This document shows, in pieces, positions 17,152 through 24,465 of a stretch of DNA of 36,477 bases. The notes below the pieces were generated by a model. The model did no database searches. It had not been told where the DNA came from and saw only the letters and a program-made list of their open reading frames with translations. Source of the stretch: Candidatus Bacteroides intestinavium. Lineage in GTDB: Bacteria; Bacteroidota; Bacteroidia; Bacteroidales; Bacteroidaceae. The position numbers and the translations under genes were made by a program. The stretch is from the NCBI GenBank assembly GCA_019118325.1, contig DWZE01000045.1, forward strand, positions 1 through 36,477, given 5' to 3'. Each line of letters begins with the position of its first letter. The first letter of the stretch is position 1.

Positions 17152-18258
17152 ATGAAGAGAAAGACAATACCCGCCCGCGAACATTATGCGGACAAGATTG
17201 AGGAACTGGGATTCTTCTACCACCCCGACTATTGGGGAGAAGGACGTTATTACGAGTTTACCCAGGAAGAAACAGACCGGCTGGAAACCGCCACACGGGA
17301 ACTCTATTCCATGGCGTGCGACGCGGCAGAGCATATCATCTCGAACAACCTGTATGCCGAGATGAGAATCCCCGAAGCCGTCCGGGCCTACATCAACCAC
17401 TCCTGGCTGGACGATGAACTGTCCGTCTATGGCCGCTTCGACCTTTACTTTGACGGCCGGGACATCAAACTTTATGAGTTCAATGCAGATACCCCTACCT
17501 CCCTGCTGGAATCTTCCATCATCCAATGGAACTGGAAAGAAGAATGTTTCCCCGAACAAGACCAGTTCAACTCCATCCATGAAGCTTTGGTGCAATCCTG
17601 GAAGGATATTGACGAACAAAATGGCATAGACCGGCTTTTCGTGGCATGCAGTCGGGAAAACGAAGAAGATTTGTGGAACCTGCGCTATATGGCCTACACC
17701 GCCATGGAGGCCGGACTGGACGTGGCCGAGGTGGACATGGACCAGTTGTACTACAACAACGGACTCCTGTTGGCCCAAAGCGGTGAAGTCGTGCGCGACT
17801 GCTTCAAACTCTATCCGTGGGAATGGATGTTCAATGAGTCGCCCGAGGCTTGCGGTGCCCGTCTGCATTGGTACGAACCCATGTGGAAAGCCTTGATGAG
17901 CAACAAGATGATTCTCTACACCATGTATCTGCTGTTCCCGGACAGCCCCTATCTGCTCCCCACATGGAACTTTTTGCCCACTTCCGTCACCCGCTATTGC
18001 CGGAAACCCATCCTGGGCCGGGAAGGAAGCAACGTGAAACTGCAATTGTCCCCGCAAGCATCGGAAGAGACCGGCGGCGATTATGGCGAGGAAGGATTCA
18101 TATTCCAGGAATTGAAGCCACTCCCCTCTTTCGAGGGACATCACCCTGTCATAGGCAGCTGGGTAATTGGTGGCGAACCGGCCGGCATCGGCATCCGCGA
18201 AACCAACGGACTGATAACGGGAAATACGTCCATGTTCGTTCCGCACATCATTGTCTGA
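17152..18258 (+). CDS. Glutathionylspermidine synthase-like ATP-grasp ligase (YgiC/YjfC type)
   Basis: This 368-residue cytoplasmic protein is related to the synthetase half of glutathionylspermidine synthase, without the amidase domain, as in YgiC and YjfC. It has a pre-ATP-grasp N-terminal part, the substrate/ATP region KLYEFNADTPTSLLESS (about 104-120), the ATP-loop REGSNVKLQL, and a conserved C-terminal IGSWVIGGEPAGIGIRE with a TGNTSMFVPHII end. The family forms amide bonds using ATP. The true substrates of YgiC-type members are uncertain. The start at 17152 is chosen because the longer frame runs inside the lipoprotein gene. It is probably the last gene of the queD-queE-lipoprotein-ligase unit. 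Confidence 0.9.
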   Translation: MKRKTIPAREHYADKIEELGFFYHPDYWGEGRYYEFTQEETDRLETATRELYSMACDAAEHIISNNLYAEMRIPEAVRAYINHSWLDDELSVYGRFDLYFDGRDIKLYEFNADTPTSLLESSIIQWNWKEECFPEQDQFNSIHEALVQSWKDIDEQNGIDRLFVACSRENEEDLWNLRYMAYTAMEAGLDVAEVDMDQLYYNNGLLLAQSGEVVRDCFKLYPWEWMFNESPEACGARLHWYEPMWKALMSNKMILYTMYLLFPDSPYLLPTWNFLPTSVTRYCRKPILGREGSNVKLQLSPQASEETGGDYGEEGFIFQELKPLPSFEGHHPVIGSWVIGGEPAGIGIRETNGLITGNTSMFVPHIIV

Positions 18259-18268
18259 TTTCTGTGAA

Positions 18269-18300
18269 TTGCTCAGTATCTTACTTTTTTTGTACCTTTG
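18269..18300 (+). promoter_or_regulatory. Promoter of the GNAT-nitrilase gene
   Basis: TACCTTTG at 18293-18300 matches TAnnTTTG. A TTG at 18269-18271 lies 21 bases upstream at the -33 position. The element is 25 bases ahead of the start at 18325. Confidence 0.65.
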
Positions 18301-18324
18301 CGCCGTTTTTTAATAGGATATATT

Positions 18325-19863
18325 ATGGACTCATTGAAGATTAACAAGGTGCAGATTCGTAATCTGCAAATAGAAGATTACGACCAGCTGGCCCAATCCT
18401 TCACCCGCGTCTATACGGACGGGAGCGATGTGTTCTGGACCCACAAGCAGATTGAGAAGCTGATAAAGATTTTCCCGGAGGGACAAATCGTGACCGTGGT
18501 AGACGAGAAAATCGTGGGGTGCGCCCTCTCCATCATCGTGGACTATGACAAGGTGAAGAATGACCATACCTATGCCCAGGTGACGGGTAAGGAAACCTTC
18601 AACACGCACAATCCCAAGGGTAACATCCTCTATGGCATCGAAGTGTTTGTACACCCCGAATACCGTGGCCTGCGCTTGGCACGCCGCATGTACGAGTACC
18701 GCAAGGAGTTGTGCGAGAAGCTGAACCTGAAGGCCATCATGTTCGGAGGCCGGATCCCCAACTACCACAAGTATGCCGACCAGATGCGTCCGAAGGAGTA
18801 CATCGACAAGGTGCGCCAGAAGGAGATATACGACCCCGTGCTGACCTTCCAGCTTTCCAATGACTTCCACGTGCGCAAGGTGATGCGCAACTACCTGCCC
18901 AACGACGAGGAGTCGCGCCATTATGCCTGCCTCCTCCAGTGGGACAACATCTACTACCAGCCGCCCACGCAGGAGTACATCAATCCCAAGACCTCGGTGC
19001 GCGTCGGCCTGGTGCAGTGGCAAATGCGTTCGTACAAGACGCTGGACGACCTGTTCGAGCAAGTGGAGTTCTTCGTGGATGCCGTGTCCGACTACAAGAG
19101 TGATTTCGTGCTCTTCCCCGAATACTTCAACGCGCCTCTCATGGCGAAGTTCAATGACGAGGGCGAGTCGCAAGCCATCCGTGGACTGGCCGCCTTCACC
19201 GACGAGATTCGCGAACGCTTCATCAAGCTGGCCATCAGCTACAACATCAACATCATCACGGGCAGCATGCCGCTCATCAAGGAGGACGGACGCCTGTACA
19301 ACGTGGGCTTCCTCTGCCGGCGCGACGGGTCCTACGAGATGTATGAGAAGATACACGTGACGCCGGACGAGATCAAAAGCTGGGGCCTGACGGGCGGCAA
19401 GATGATCCGGACCTTCGACACGGACTGCGCCAAGATAGGTGTCCTGATCTGCTATGATGTGGAGTTCCCCGAACTTTCGCGCATCATGGCCGACCAGGGG
19501 ATGCAAATCCTCTTCGTGCCCTTCCTGACCGACACGCAAAACGCCTATAGCCGCGTCAAGGTGTGTGCCCATGCCCGTGCCATCGAGAACGAGTGCTTCG
19601 TGGTCATTGCCGGAAGCGTGGGCAACCTGCCCCGTGTGCACAACATGGACATCCAGTATGCGCAGAGCGGCGTATTCACCCCGTGCGACTTTGCCTTCCC
19701 CACGGACGGCATGCGCGCCGAGGCCACGCCCAACACGGAGATGATCCTCGTGTCCGACGTGGACCTCGACCTCCTCAGCGAGCTGCACACCTACGGCAGT
19801 GTCCGCAACCTGAAGGATCGCCGCGGAGACCTGTACGAGGTGAAGCTCAAAAGCAGAGGCTGA
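18325..19863 (+). CDS. Bifunctional GNAT acetyltransferase / carbon-nitrogen hydrolase
   Basis: This 512-residue two-domain protein has a GNAT fold at residues 10-210, with the acetyl-CoA-binding region IEVFVHPEYRGLRLARRMYEY (split around 105-125). A nitrilase-superfamily domain follows from about 225 to 495. The nitrilase triad is complete: Glu E266 (LFPEYF), Lys K342 (YEKIHV) and Cys C376 (LICYDVEFPE). Nitrilase-family domains hydrolyse or transfer amide and nitrile groups. The fusion suggests coupled acylation and amide processing of one substrate, which remains unknown. The start at 18325 follows a TACCTTTG promoter. The longer upstream ATG lies within 0-5 bases of that element and is unlikely. 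It probably has its own transcript. Confidence 0.93.
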   Translation: MDSLKINKVQIRNLQIEDYDQLAQSFTRVYTDGSDVFWTHKQIEKLIKIFPEGQIVTVVDEKIVGCALSIIVDYDKVKNDHTYAQVTGKETFNTHNPKGNILYGIEVFVHPEYRGLRLARRMYEYRKELCEKLNLKAIMFGGRIPNYHKYADQMRPKEYIDKVRQKEIYDPVLTFQLSNDFHVRKVMRNYLPNDEESRHYACLLQWDNIYYQPPTQEYINPKTSVRVGLVQWQMRSYKTLDDLFEQVEFFVDAVSDYKSDFVLFPEYFNAPLMAKFNDEGESQAIRGLAAFTDEIRERFIKLAISYNINIITGSMPLIKEDGRLYNVGFLCRRDGSYEMYEKIHVTPDEIKSWGLTGGKMIRTFDTDCAKIGVLICYDVEFPELSRIMADQGMQILFVPFLTDTQNAYSRVKVCAHARAIENECFVVIAGSVGNLPRVHNMDIQYAQSGVFTPCDFAFPTDGMRAEATPNTEMILVSDVDLDLLSELHTYGSVRNLKDRRGDLYEVKLKSRG

Positions 19864-19903
19864 GTGTCCGATAGCGGACACCCGCATTGTCCGTTTCCGA
19901 ACA
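19864..19903 (+). promoter_or_regulatory. Two upstream activator palindromes, TGTCCG-N4-CGRACA
   Basis: Site 1 (19864-19881) is the perfect palindrome GTGTCCG-ATAG-CGGACAC. Site 2 (19888-19903) is TGTCCG-TTTC-CGAACA, with one mismatch. Their centres are 23 bases apart (about two helical turns) and lie roughly 65 and 88 bases upstream of the start point predicted from the sigma-54-like promoter. This is the classic layout for an NtrC-type activator, and one is encoded at 21781. The geometry is seen directly, and binding is inferred. Confidence 0.65.
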
Positions 19904-19933
19904 CATTCCCCGTCCGGAAGCCCGTCTGAGGCA

Positions 19934-19949
19934 TTGGCACGCTCTTTGT
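19934..19949 (+). promoter_or_regulatory. Sigma-54-like (-24/-12) promoter of the TolC-type gene
   Basis: TTGGCAC-GCTCT-TTGT matches the RpoN consensus TTGGCAC-N5-TTGC except for GT in place of GC at -12. The GG and GT doublets are separated by the required 10 bases. The predicted start point is near 19961, leaving a leader of about 23 bases before the ATG at 19984. Two activator palindromes precede it. Confidence 0.65.
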
Positions 19950-19983
19950 CCTCTGGCGGGCAATGAATGTAAAGATTGGGAAT

Positions 19984-21471
19984 ATGAGAAAGATTTTATG
20001 CTTGGCGCTGTGCCTGGGGATGCCTTTCCTGGCGTGGGCGCAACAGGACACGTTGACGTATGAACGGGATATCACCCTGACCGAGGCCATTGCCCTGGCA
20101 CGGGCACAGTCGGTAGATGCTGCCGTGGCCCTCAATGAGTTGAAGACTGCCTATTGGGAATACCGCACTTTCCGGGCCAACCTCTTGCCGGAGGTCAACT
20201 TCACGGGCACCCTGCCCAACTACAGCAAGTCGTACAGTTCTTATCAGAATTCGGACGGGTCCTACTCGTTTGTCCGCAACAACAACCTGGGGCTGCAGGG
20301 CGAGTTGTCCATCGATCAGAGCATCTGGCTGACGGGCGGCACGCTCTCGCTCCGCTCGTCGCTGGACTACATCCGCCAGCTGGGCAGCGGGGGATACCAC
20401 CAGTTCATGTCCGTCCCCGTCAGCCTGGAACTGACGCAACCCATATTCGGCGTGAACACCATCAAGTGGGACCGCCGCATCGAACCCGTGCGCTACGCCG
20501 AGGCCAAGGCGTCGTTCATCTCGGCCACCGAGGAGGTGACCATGACCACCATCACGTATTTCTTCAACCTCCTCCTGGCCAAGGAGAACCTGGCCACGGC
20601 ACGGCAGAACAAGGAGAACGCCGACCGCCTCTACGAAGTGGCCAAGGCGAAGCGCAAGATGGGCCAGATTTCCGAGAACGACCTCCTGCAGCTGAAGCTG
20701 AACGCCCTGCAGGGACAGGCGGACGTGACCGAGGCGGAGAGCAACCTCAACGCGCAGATGTTCCAGTTGCGTTCGTTCCTGGGCGTGTCCGAGCAGGAGA
20801 ACCTCAATCCCGTGCTGCCCGAGTCGGTGCCCGCCGTAGACATTGTATATAAGGATGTGTTGGAGAAGGCCCTCGAGCGCAACTCCTTCGCGCAGAACAT
20901 CCGCCGCCGGCAGCTGGAGGCCGACTACGCGGTGGCCACGGCACGCGGCAACCTGCGCAGCATCAACCTCTTCGCCAGCATCGGCTACACGGGCCAGAAC
21001 CGGGACTTCAGGTCGTCCTACCACAACTTGCTGGACAACCAGGTGGTGCAGGTGGGATTCTCCATCCCCCTGCTGGACTGGGGCAAACGCCGCGGGCAGG
21101 TGAAGGTGGCCAAGAGCAACCGCGACCTGGAGCTGTCGCGCATCAGGCAGGAGCAGATGAACTTCAACCAGAATATCTTCCTCCTGGTGGCCAACTTCAA
21201 CAACCAGGCCCAACAGCTGGGCATCGCCGAGGAGGCCGACCAGATTGCCCAGCGCCGCTACGACACCAGCGTGGAGACCTTCATGATAGGCAAAATCAGC
21301 ACCCTGGACCTGAACGACGCACGCGACTCGAAGGACGAGGCCCGCCAGCAACACATCTCCGAACTCTACTACTATTGGTACTACTTCTACCAGATCCGCA
21401 GCCTCACCCTCTGGGACTTTGAGCGCAACGAGGCGCTGGAGGCCGACTTCGAAGCCGTCGTGCGGCAGTGA
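19984..21471 (+). CDS. TolC-family outer-membrane efflux protein
   Basis: This 495-residue outer-membrane channel component of an efflux or secretion system has a signal peptide MRKILCLALCLGMPFLAWAQ, likely cleaved after AWAQ. Two outer-membrane efflux repeats follow with long alpha-helical heptads (LAKENLATARQNKENADRL near 199-217; QLKLNALQGQADVTEAES near 237-254) and beta segments (SLELTQPIFG, VGFSIPLLDWG), as in TolC. The start at 19984 is preferred over the in-frame ATG at 19963, which would lie at the predicted sigma-54 transcript end. No MacA/MacB or RND partner is in the window, so the pump is encoded elsewhere or this gene is an orphan. Probably controlled by the downstream two-component system. 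Confidence 0.93.
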   Translation: MRKILCLALCLGMPFLAWAQQDTLTYERDITLTEAIALARAQSVDAAVALNELKTAYWEYRTFRANLLPEVNFTGTLPNYSKSYSSYQNSDGSYSFVRNNNLGLQGELSIDQSIWLTGGTLSLRSSLDYIRQLGSGGYHQFMSVPVSLELTQPIFGVNTIKWDRRIEPVRYAEAKASFISATEEVTMTTITYFFNLLLAKENLATARQNKENADRLYEVAKAKRKMGQISENDLLQLKLNALQGQADVTEAESNLNAQMFQLRSFLGVSEQENLNPVLPESVPAVDIVYKDVLEKALERNSFAQNIRRRQLEADYAVATARGNLRSINLFASIGYTGQNRDFRSSYHNLLDNQVVQVGFSIPLLDWGKRRGQVKVAKSNRDLELSRIRQEQMNFNQNIFLLVANFNNQAQQLGIAEEADQIAQRRYDTSVETFMIGKISTLDLNDARDSKDEARQQHISELYYYWYYFYQIRSLTLWDFERNEALEADFEAVVRQ

Positions 21472-21491
21472 CCCCCGCCCGGACCCCCGTT

Positions 21492-21644
21492 CTTCTACTT
21501 CGGGACTAGAAGGCTTCTACTTCGGAACTAGGAGGCTTCTACTTCGGGACTAGAAGAATGCCACTTCGGGAGGGGCATTCCGCTACTTCGGAACTAGCGC
21601 CCCGCTACTTCGGGACTAGCGGGCCGCTACTTCGGGACTAGCGG
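21492..21644 (+). repeat. Tandem array of seven hairpins with constant loop and co-varying arms
   Basis: Seven units of 19-23 bases are packed with 0-2 bases between them. Each has the core ACTTCGGRA, with CTA upstream and CTAG downstream in most, closed by inverted arms. Units 1 and 3 (21492-21512, 21536-21556) have arms CTTCTA/TAGAAG. Unit 2 (21514-21534) has CTTCTA/TAGGAG. Unit 4 (21557-21579) has AATGCC/GGCATT. Unit 5 (21581-21599) has CGCTA/TAGCG, unit 6 (21601-21623) CCCGCTA/TAGCGGG and unit 7 (21624-21644) CCGCTA/TAGCGG. The arm sequence changes but pairing is kept, which points to selection on the folded form or to repeated copying of a palindromic element. Confidence 0.8.
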
Positions 21645-21677
21645 ACGGCCACTACGGGACCCGCCCGGAAGGCCTGC

Positions 21678-21696
21678 GGGACGGGGACGGGGCGGG
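21678..21696 (+). other. Guanine tract with G-quadruplex potential
   Basis: Four runs of guanine (GGG, GGGG, GGGG, GGG) are separated by AC, AC and C, which meets the standard intramolecular G4 pattern with very short loops. It lies on the plus (coding) strand, about 47 bases upstream of the -7 element and 85 bases upstream of the response-regulator start. It would form on the non-template strand DNA or on a read-through transcript from the TolC-type gene. Confidence 0.55.
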
Positions 21697-21742
21697 CCGG
21701 GAATTTTTCCCCCTTCCGCAGGCGAATGACGCGAACTTTCAC

Positions 21743-21750
21743 TAAATTTG
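21743..21750 (+). promoter_or_regulatory. Promoter -7 element for the two-component system
   Basis: TAAATTTG matches TAnnTTTG, 30 bases upstream of the response-regulator start. This housekeeping-type element suggests the regulator pair is expressed constitutively while its target promoter is sigma-54 dependent. Confidence 0.6.
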
Positions 21751-21780
21751 TACCCTGTAACCAACGTATGACAAACCGTT

Positions 21781-23139
21781 ATGATACTGATAATAGACGA
21801 TGATACCGCCGTGCGCTCCTCGCTGGGCTTCATGCTGAAGCGGGCGGGCTATGAGGCGCGGGCCGTGGCGGGTCCGCGCGAGGCGCTGGACGTGGTGCGT
21901 GCCGAGACGCCCCAACTGATGTTGATGGACATGAACTTCACCCTCTCCACCACGGGCGAGGAGGGACTGACCCTGCTCCGCCAGGTGAAGATATTCTGTC
22001 CCGGCGTGCCGGTCATCCTCATGACCGCCTGGGGCAGCATCCAGCTGGCCGTGCAGGGGATGCGCGCCGGCGCCTTCGACTTCATCACCAAGCCGTGGAG
22101 CAACGCCGTCCTGCTGCAACGCATCGAGACCGCCCTCCAGCTCAACGCCACCGCTCCGACGGCCGCTGGGGCCGAGGGCTTCACGCTGGAGCGCAGCCAC
22201 ATCATCGGGCAGTCCAAGGGGCTGACCGAGGTGCTGGACACCGTGGCGCGCATCGCCCGCACCAACGCCTCCGTGCTCGTCACGGGCGAGAGCGGCACGG
22301 GCAAGGAACTCATTGCCGAGGCCATCCACCGCAACAGCCGCCGCGCCGCGCAGCCCTTCGTGAAGGTCAACCTGGGAGGCATCTCGCAGAGCCTGTTCGA
22401 GAGCGAGATGTTCGGCCACAAGAAGGGCGCCTTCACCGACGCCGTGGCCGACCGCACGGGACGCTTCGAGCTGGCGGACCACGGCACCATCTTTCTGGAC
22501 GAAATCGGCGACCTGGACCTCTCGTGCCAGGTCAAGCTGCTCCGCGTGCTCCAGGACCAGACGTTTGAGGTGCTGGGCGACAGCCGTCCGCGCAAGGTGG
22601 ACGTGCGCGTCGTCTCCGCCACCAATGCCGACCTGCGCAAGATGGTGACCGCACATACCTTCCGCGAGGACCTGTTTTACCGCATCAACCTCATCACCAT
22701 CCACCTGCCCGCCTTGCGCGAGCGCCGGGACGACATCCCCCTGCTGGCCCGCCACTTTGCCGACCGCCAGGCCGAGGCCAACGGACTGCCCCGCACGGAC
22801 TTCTCGGCCGACGCTCTCCAGTTCCTCTCCCGCCTGCCCTATCCCGGCAACATCCGCGAGCTGAAGAACCTGGTGGAGCGCACCATCCTGGTCAGCGGCA
22901 AGCCCGTGCTGGACGCCGCGGACTTCGAAGCCCAATGCCCCCCGCACGACGACCCTCCCGGCCGGGAGCGAGGCGGCACCTACACGGGCATGACGCTGGA
23001 CGAGATAGAGCGCCAGACCATACTCCAGGCATTGGACTTCCACAAGGGGAACCTCAGCCAAGTGGCGGCAGCCTTGGGCATCAGCCGTGCGGCCCTCTAC
23101 CGCCGTCTGGAGAAGTACGGCATTTCCACCAATGAATAA
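21781..23139 (+). CDS. NtrC-family sigma-54-dependent response regulator
   Basis: This 452-residue transcription activator has a receiver domain (1-120) with acidic pocket IIDDD, phospho-acceptor D50 (LMDM), T82 and K104 (FITKPW). The AAA+ domain (about 138-370) has Walker A GESGTGKE (169-176), the sigma-54 contact loop GAFTDA (216-221) and Walker B TIFLDE (236-241). A Fis-type helix-turn-helix ends the protein (QVAAALGISRAALYRRLEKYG). The loop reads GAFTDA where the enterobacterial consensus is GAFTGA. This variant is, to my knowledge, common in Bacteroidetes activators. The kinase gene follows after 15 bases. The likely target is the sigma-54-like promoter and palindromes before the TolC-type gene. 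Confidence 0.95.
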   Translation: MILIIDDDTAVRSSLGFMLKRAGYEARAVAGPREALDVVRAETPQLMLMDMNFTLSTTGEEGLTLLRQVKIFCPGVPVILMTAWGSIQLAVQGMRAGAFDFITKPWSNAVLLQRIETALQLNATAPTAAGAEGFTLERSHIIGQSKGLTEVLDTVARIARTNASVLVTGESGTGKELIAEAIHRNSRRAAQPFVKVNLGGISQSLFESEMFGHKKGAFTDAVADRTGRFELADHGTIFLDEIGDLDLSCQVKLLRVLQDQTFEVLGDSRPRKVDVRVVSATNADLRKMVTAHTFREDLFYRINLITIHLPALRERRDDIPLLARHFADRQAEANGLPRTDFSADALQFLSRLPYPGNIRELKNLVERTILVSGKPVLDAADFEAQCPPHDDPPGRERGGTYTGMTLDEIERQTILQALDFHKGNLSQVAAALGISRAALYRRLEKYGISTNE

Positions 23140-23154
23140 ATCCGACCCGTCGCC

Positions 23155-24462
23155 ATGCGCATCAAGTTCTTCTTCTCCCTCCTCGTCGTCCTGCTCGTGG
23201 TGCTGGGGGTGTACCTTGGCATCGCCTTCCGCGAGGTGCAACGCGCCTATTGGTTCGTGGCCGAGGGGGGCATCGTCCTCATCCTTGTCTACCTGTCCGT
23301 GTTCTACCACAAGCTCGTGAAGCCCCTGAATACCATCGGCAACGGCATGGAGCTGCTGCGCGAACAGGACTTCAGCAGCCGCCTCAGCCCCGTGGGCCAG
23401 TACGAGGCCGACCGTATAGTGAACATCTTCAACCGCATGATGGAGCAGCTGAAGAATGAGCGGCTCCGCATGCGCGAGCAGAACTACTTCCTCGACCTCC
23501 TCATCCAAGCTTCGCCCATGGGGGTCATCATCCTGACGCTGAACGAAGAGGTCTCGCAGATGAACCCCATGGCGGTGAAGATGCTGGGCGTCCCGCTGGA
23601 CGCCGCCCGCGGACGGAAGATGGGCCAGGTGGACGCCGCGCTGGCCGCCGAACTGGCCGGGATGCCCTACGAGGAGACACGGGTGGTGCGGCTGAACGAT
23701 GCCAATGTCTACAAGTGTACCTATTCTTATTTCATCGATTGCGGATTCAAGCATCCCTTCTATCTCATCGAACGCATGACGGACGAGCTGATGCGGGCCG
23801 AGAAGAAAGCCTACGAGAAGGTCATCCGCATGATTGCACACGAGGTGAACAACACCACGGCCGGCATCACCTCCACGCTCGATACCGTGGGGCAGGCCCT
23901 TGCGGCCGAGGACGGTATGGACGACATCTGCGAGGTGATGCGTGTCTGTGTGGAGCGTTGCTACTCGATGAGTCGCTTCATCACCCGTTTCGCCGACGTG
24001 GTGAAGATTCCCGAACCTACGCTTGTGCCTTTGTCCTTGAACGAGATGGCTGCCAGGTGTAAGTGCTTCATGGAGGGCATGTGTGCCGATGCGGGGATAG
24101 CCCTCCGCCTGGAGTGTGACGGGCAGGTGGGGGAGGTGAAGATGGATGCCTCGCTGTTCGAACAAGTGTTGGTGAACATCATCAAGAACGCAGCAGAGAG
24201 CATCACCTTGTCCGGCAGCGGTGCCGGAGGAGAAATCGTGGTGCGCACCTCCGCCCCGGCTTCCGTGGAGGTGGTGGACAACGGGCCGGGCATCAGCCGC
24301 GAGGTGGAGTCCAAGCTGTTCACCCCTTTCTTCTCTACGAAGCCCAACGGTCAGGGCATCGGCCTCGTCTTCATCCGCGAGGTGCTCAGCAAGCATGGCT
24401 GCACTTTCTCGTTGCGGACGTACGAAGACGGGCTGACGCGCTTCCGTATCTTGTTTCCCTGA
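23155..24462 (+). CDS. Membrane sensor histidine kinase
   Basis: This 435-residue inner-membrane kinase is paired with the upstream regulator. Two N-terminal membrane segments (about 5-24 and 32-54) are separated by only a few residues, so there is no periplasmic sensor domain. A HAMP-like linker (55-105) follows, then a PAS-like domain (about 118-215, LIQASPMGVIILTLNEEVSQM), the phospho-acceptor helix with H229 in RMIAHEVNNT, and a HATPase domain with N-box NIIKNAAES, G1 VDNGPGI, F-box FFSTK and G2 GQGIGL. Sensing within the membrane or cytoplasm is inferred from this layout. It ends 3 bases before the convergent alcohol dehydrogenase stop, with no clear terminator between. Confidence 0.94.
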   Translation: MRIKFFFSLLVVLLVVLGVYLGIAFREVQRAYWFVAEGGIVLILVYLSVFYHKLVKPLNTIGNGMELLREQDFSSRLSPVGQYEADRIVNIFNRMMEQLKNERLRMREQNYFLDLLIQASPMGVIILTLNEEVSQMNPMAVKMLGVPLDAARGRKMGQVDAALAAELAGMPYEETRVVRLNDANVYKCTYSYFIDCGFKHPFYLIERMTDELMRAEKKAYEKVIRMIAHEVNNTTAGITSTLDTVGQALAAEDGMDDICEVMRVCVERCYSMSRFITRFADVVKIPEPTLVPLSLNEMAARCKCFMEGMCADAGIALRLECDGQVGEVKMDASLFEQVLVNIIKNAAESITLSGSGAGGEIVVRTSAPASVEVVDNGPGISREVESKLFTPFFSTKPNGQGIGLVFIREVLSKHGCTFSLRTYEDGLTRFRILFP

Positions 24463-24465
24463 GGT

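Larger units (their letters stand above)
21472..21780. other. Intergenic region between TolC-type and NtrC-type genes: hairpin array, G-tract, promoter
   Basis: This 309-base gap contains no gene on either strand. From left to right it holds a C-rich stretch after the stop, the tandem hairpin array (21492-21644), a degenerate eighth unit with GC-rich arms (about 21645-21670), a four-run guanine tract (21678-21696), a T5/C5 stretch, and a TAAATTTG -7 element (21743-21750). The array and tract are described separately. Confidence 0.8.

Noticed and set aside
18331..19887. 518-residue minus-strand frame opposite the GNAT-nitrilase gene
   Set aside because: It is antisense to a gene with an intact catalytic triad and its own promoter, and its composition is that of a reverse-complement artefact.
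19963..19983. Earlier ATG for the TolC-type protein
   Set aside because: It would start at the predicted 5' end of the sigma-54-type transcript and place seven extra residues before a normal signal peptide.
21492..21644. CRISPR array
   Set aside because: Units are adjacent without unique spacers of 25-40 bases, each unit is itself palindromic, and no cas genes are nearby.
21742..24396. 884-residue open frame on the minus strand across the response regulator and kinase
   Set aside because: It lies antisense to two genes with complete domain motifs. It is rich in His, Leu, Gly and Val, with no recognisable domain, as expected from the antisense of GC-rich codons, which rarely give stops.
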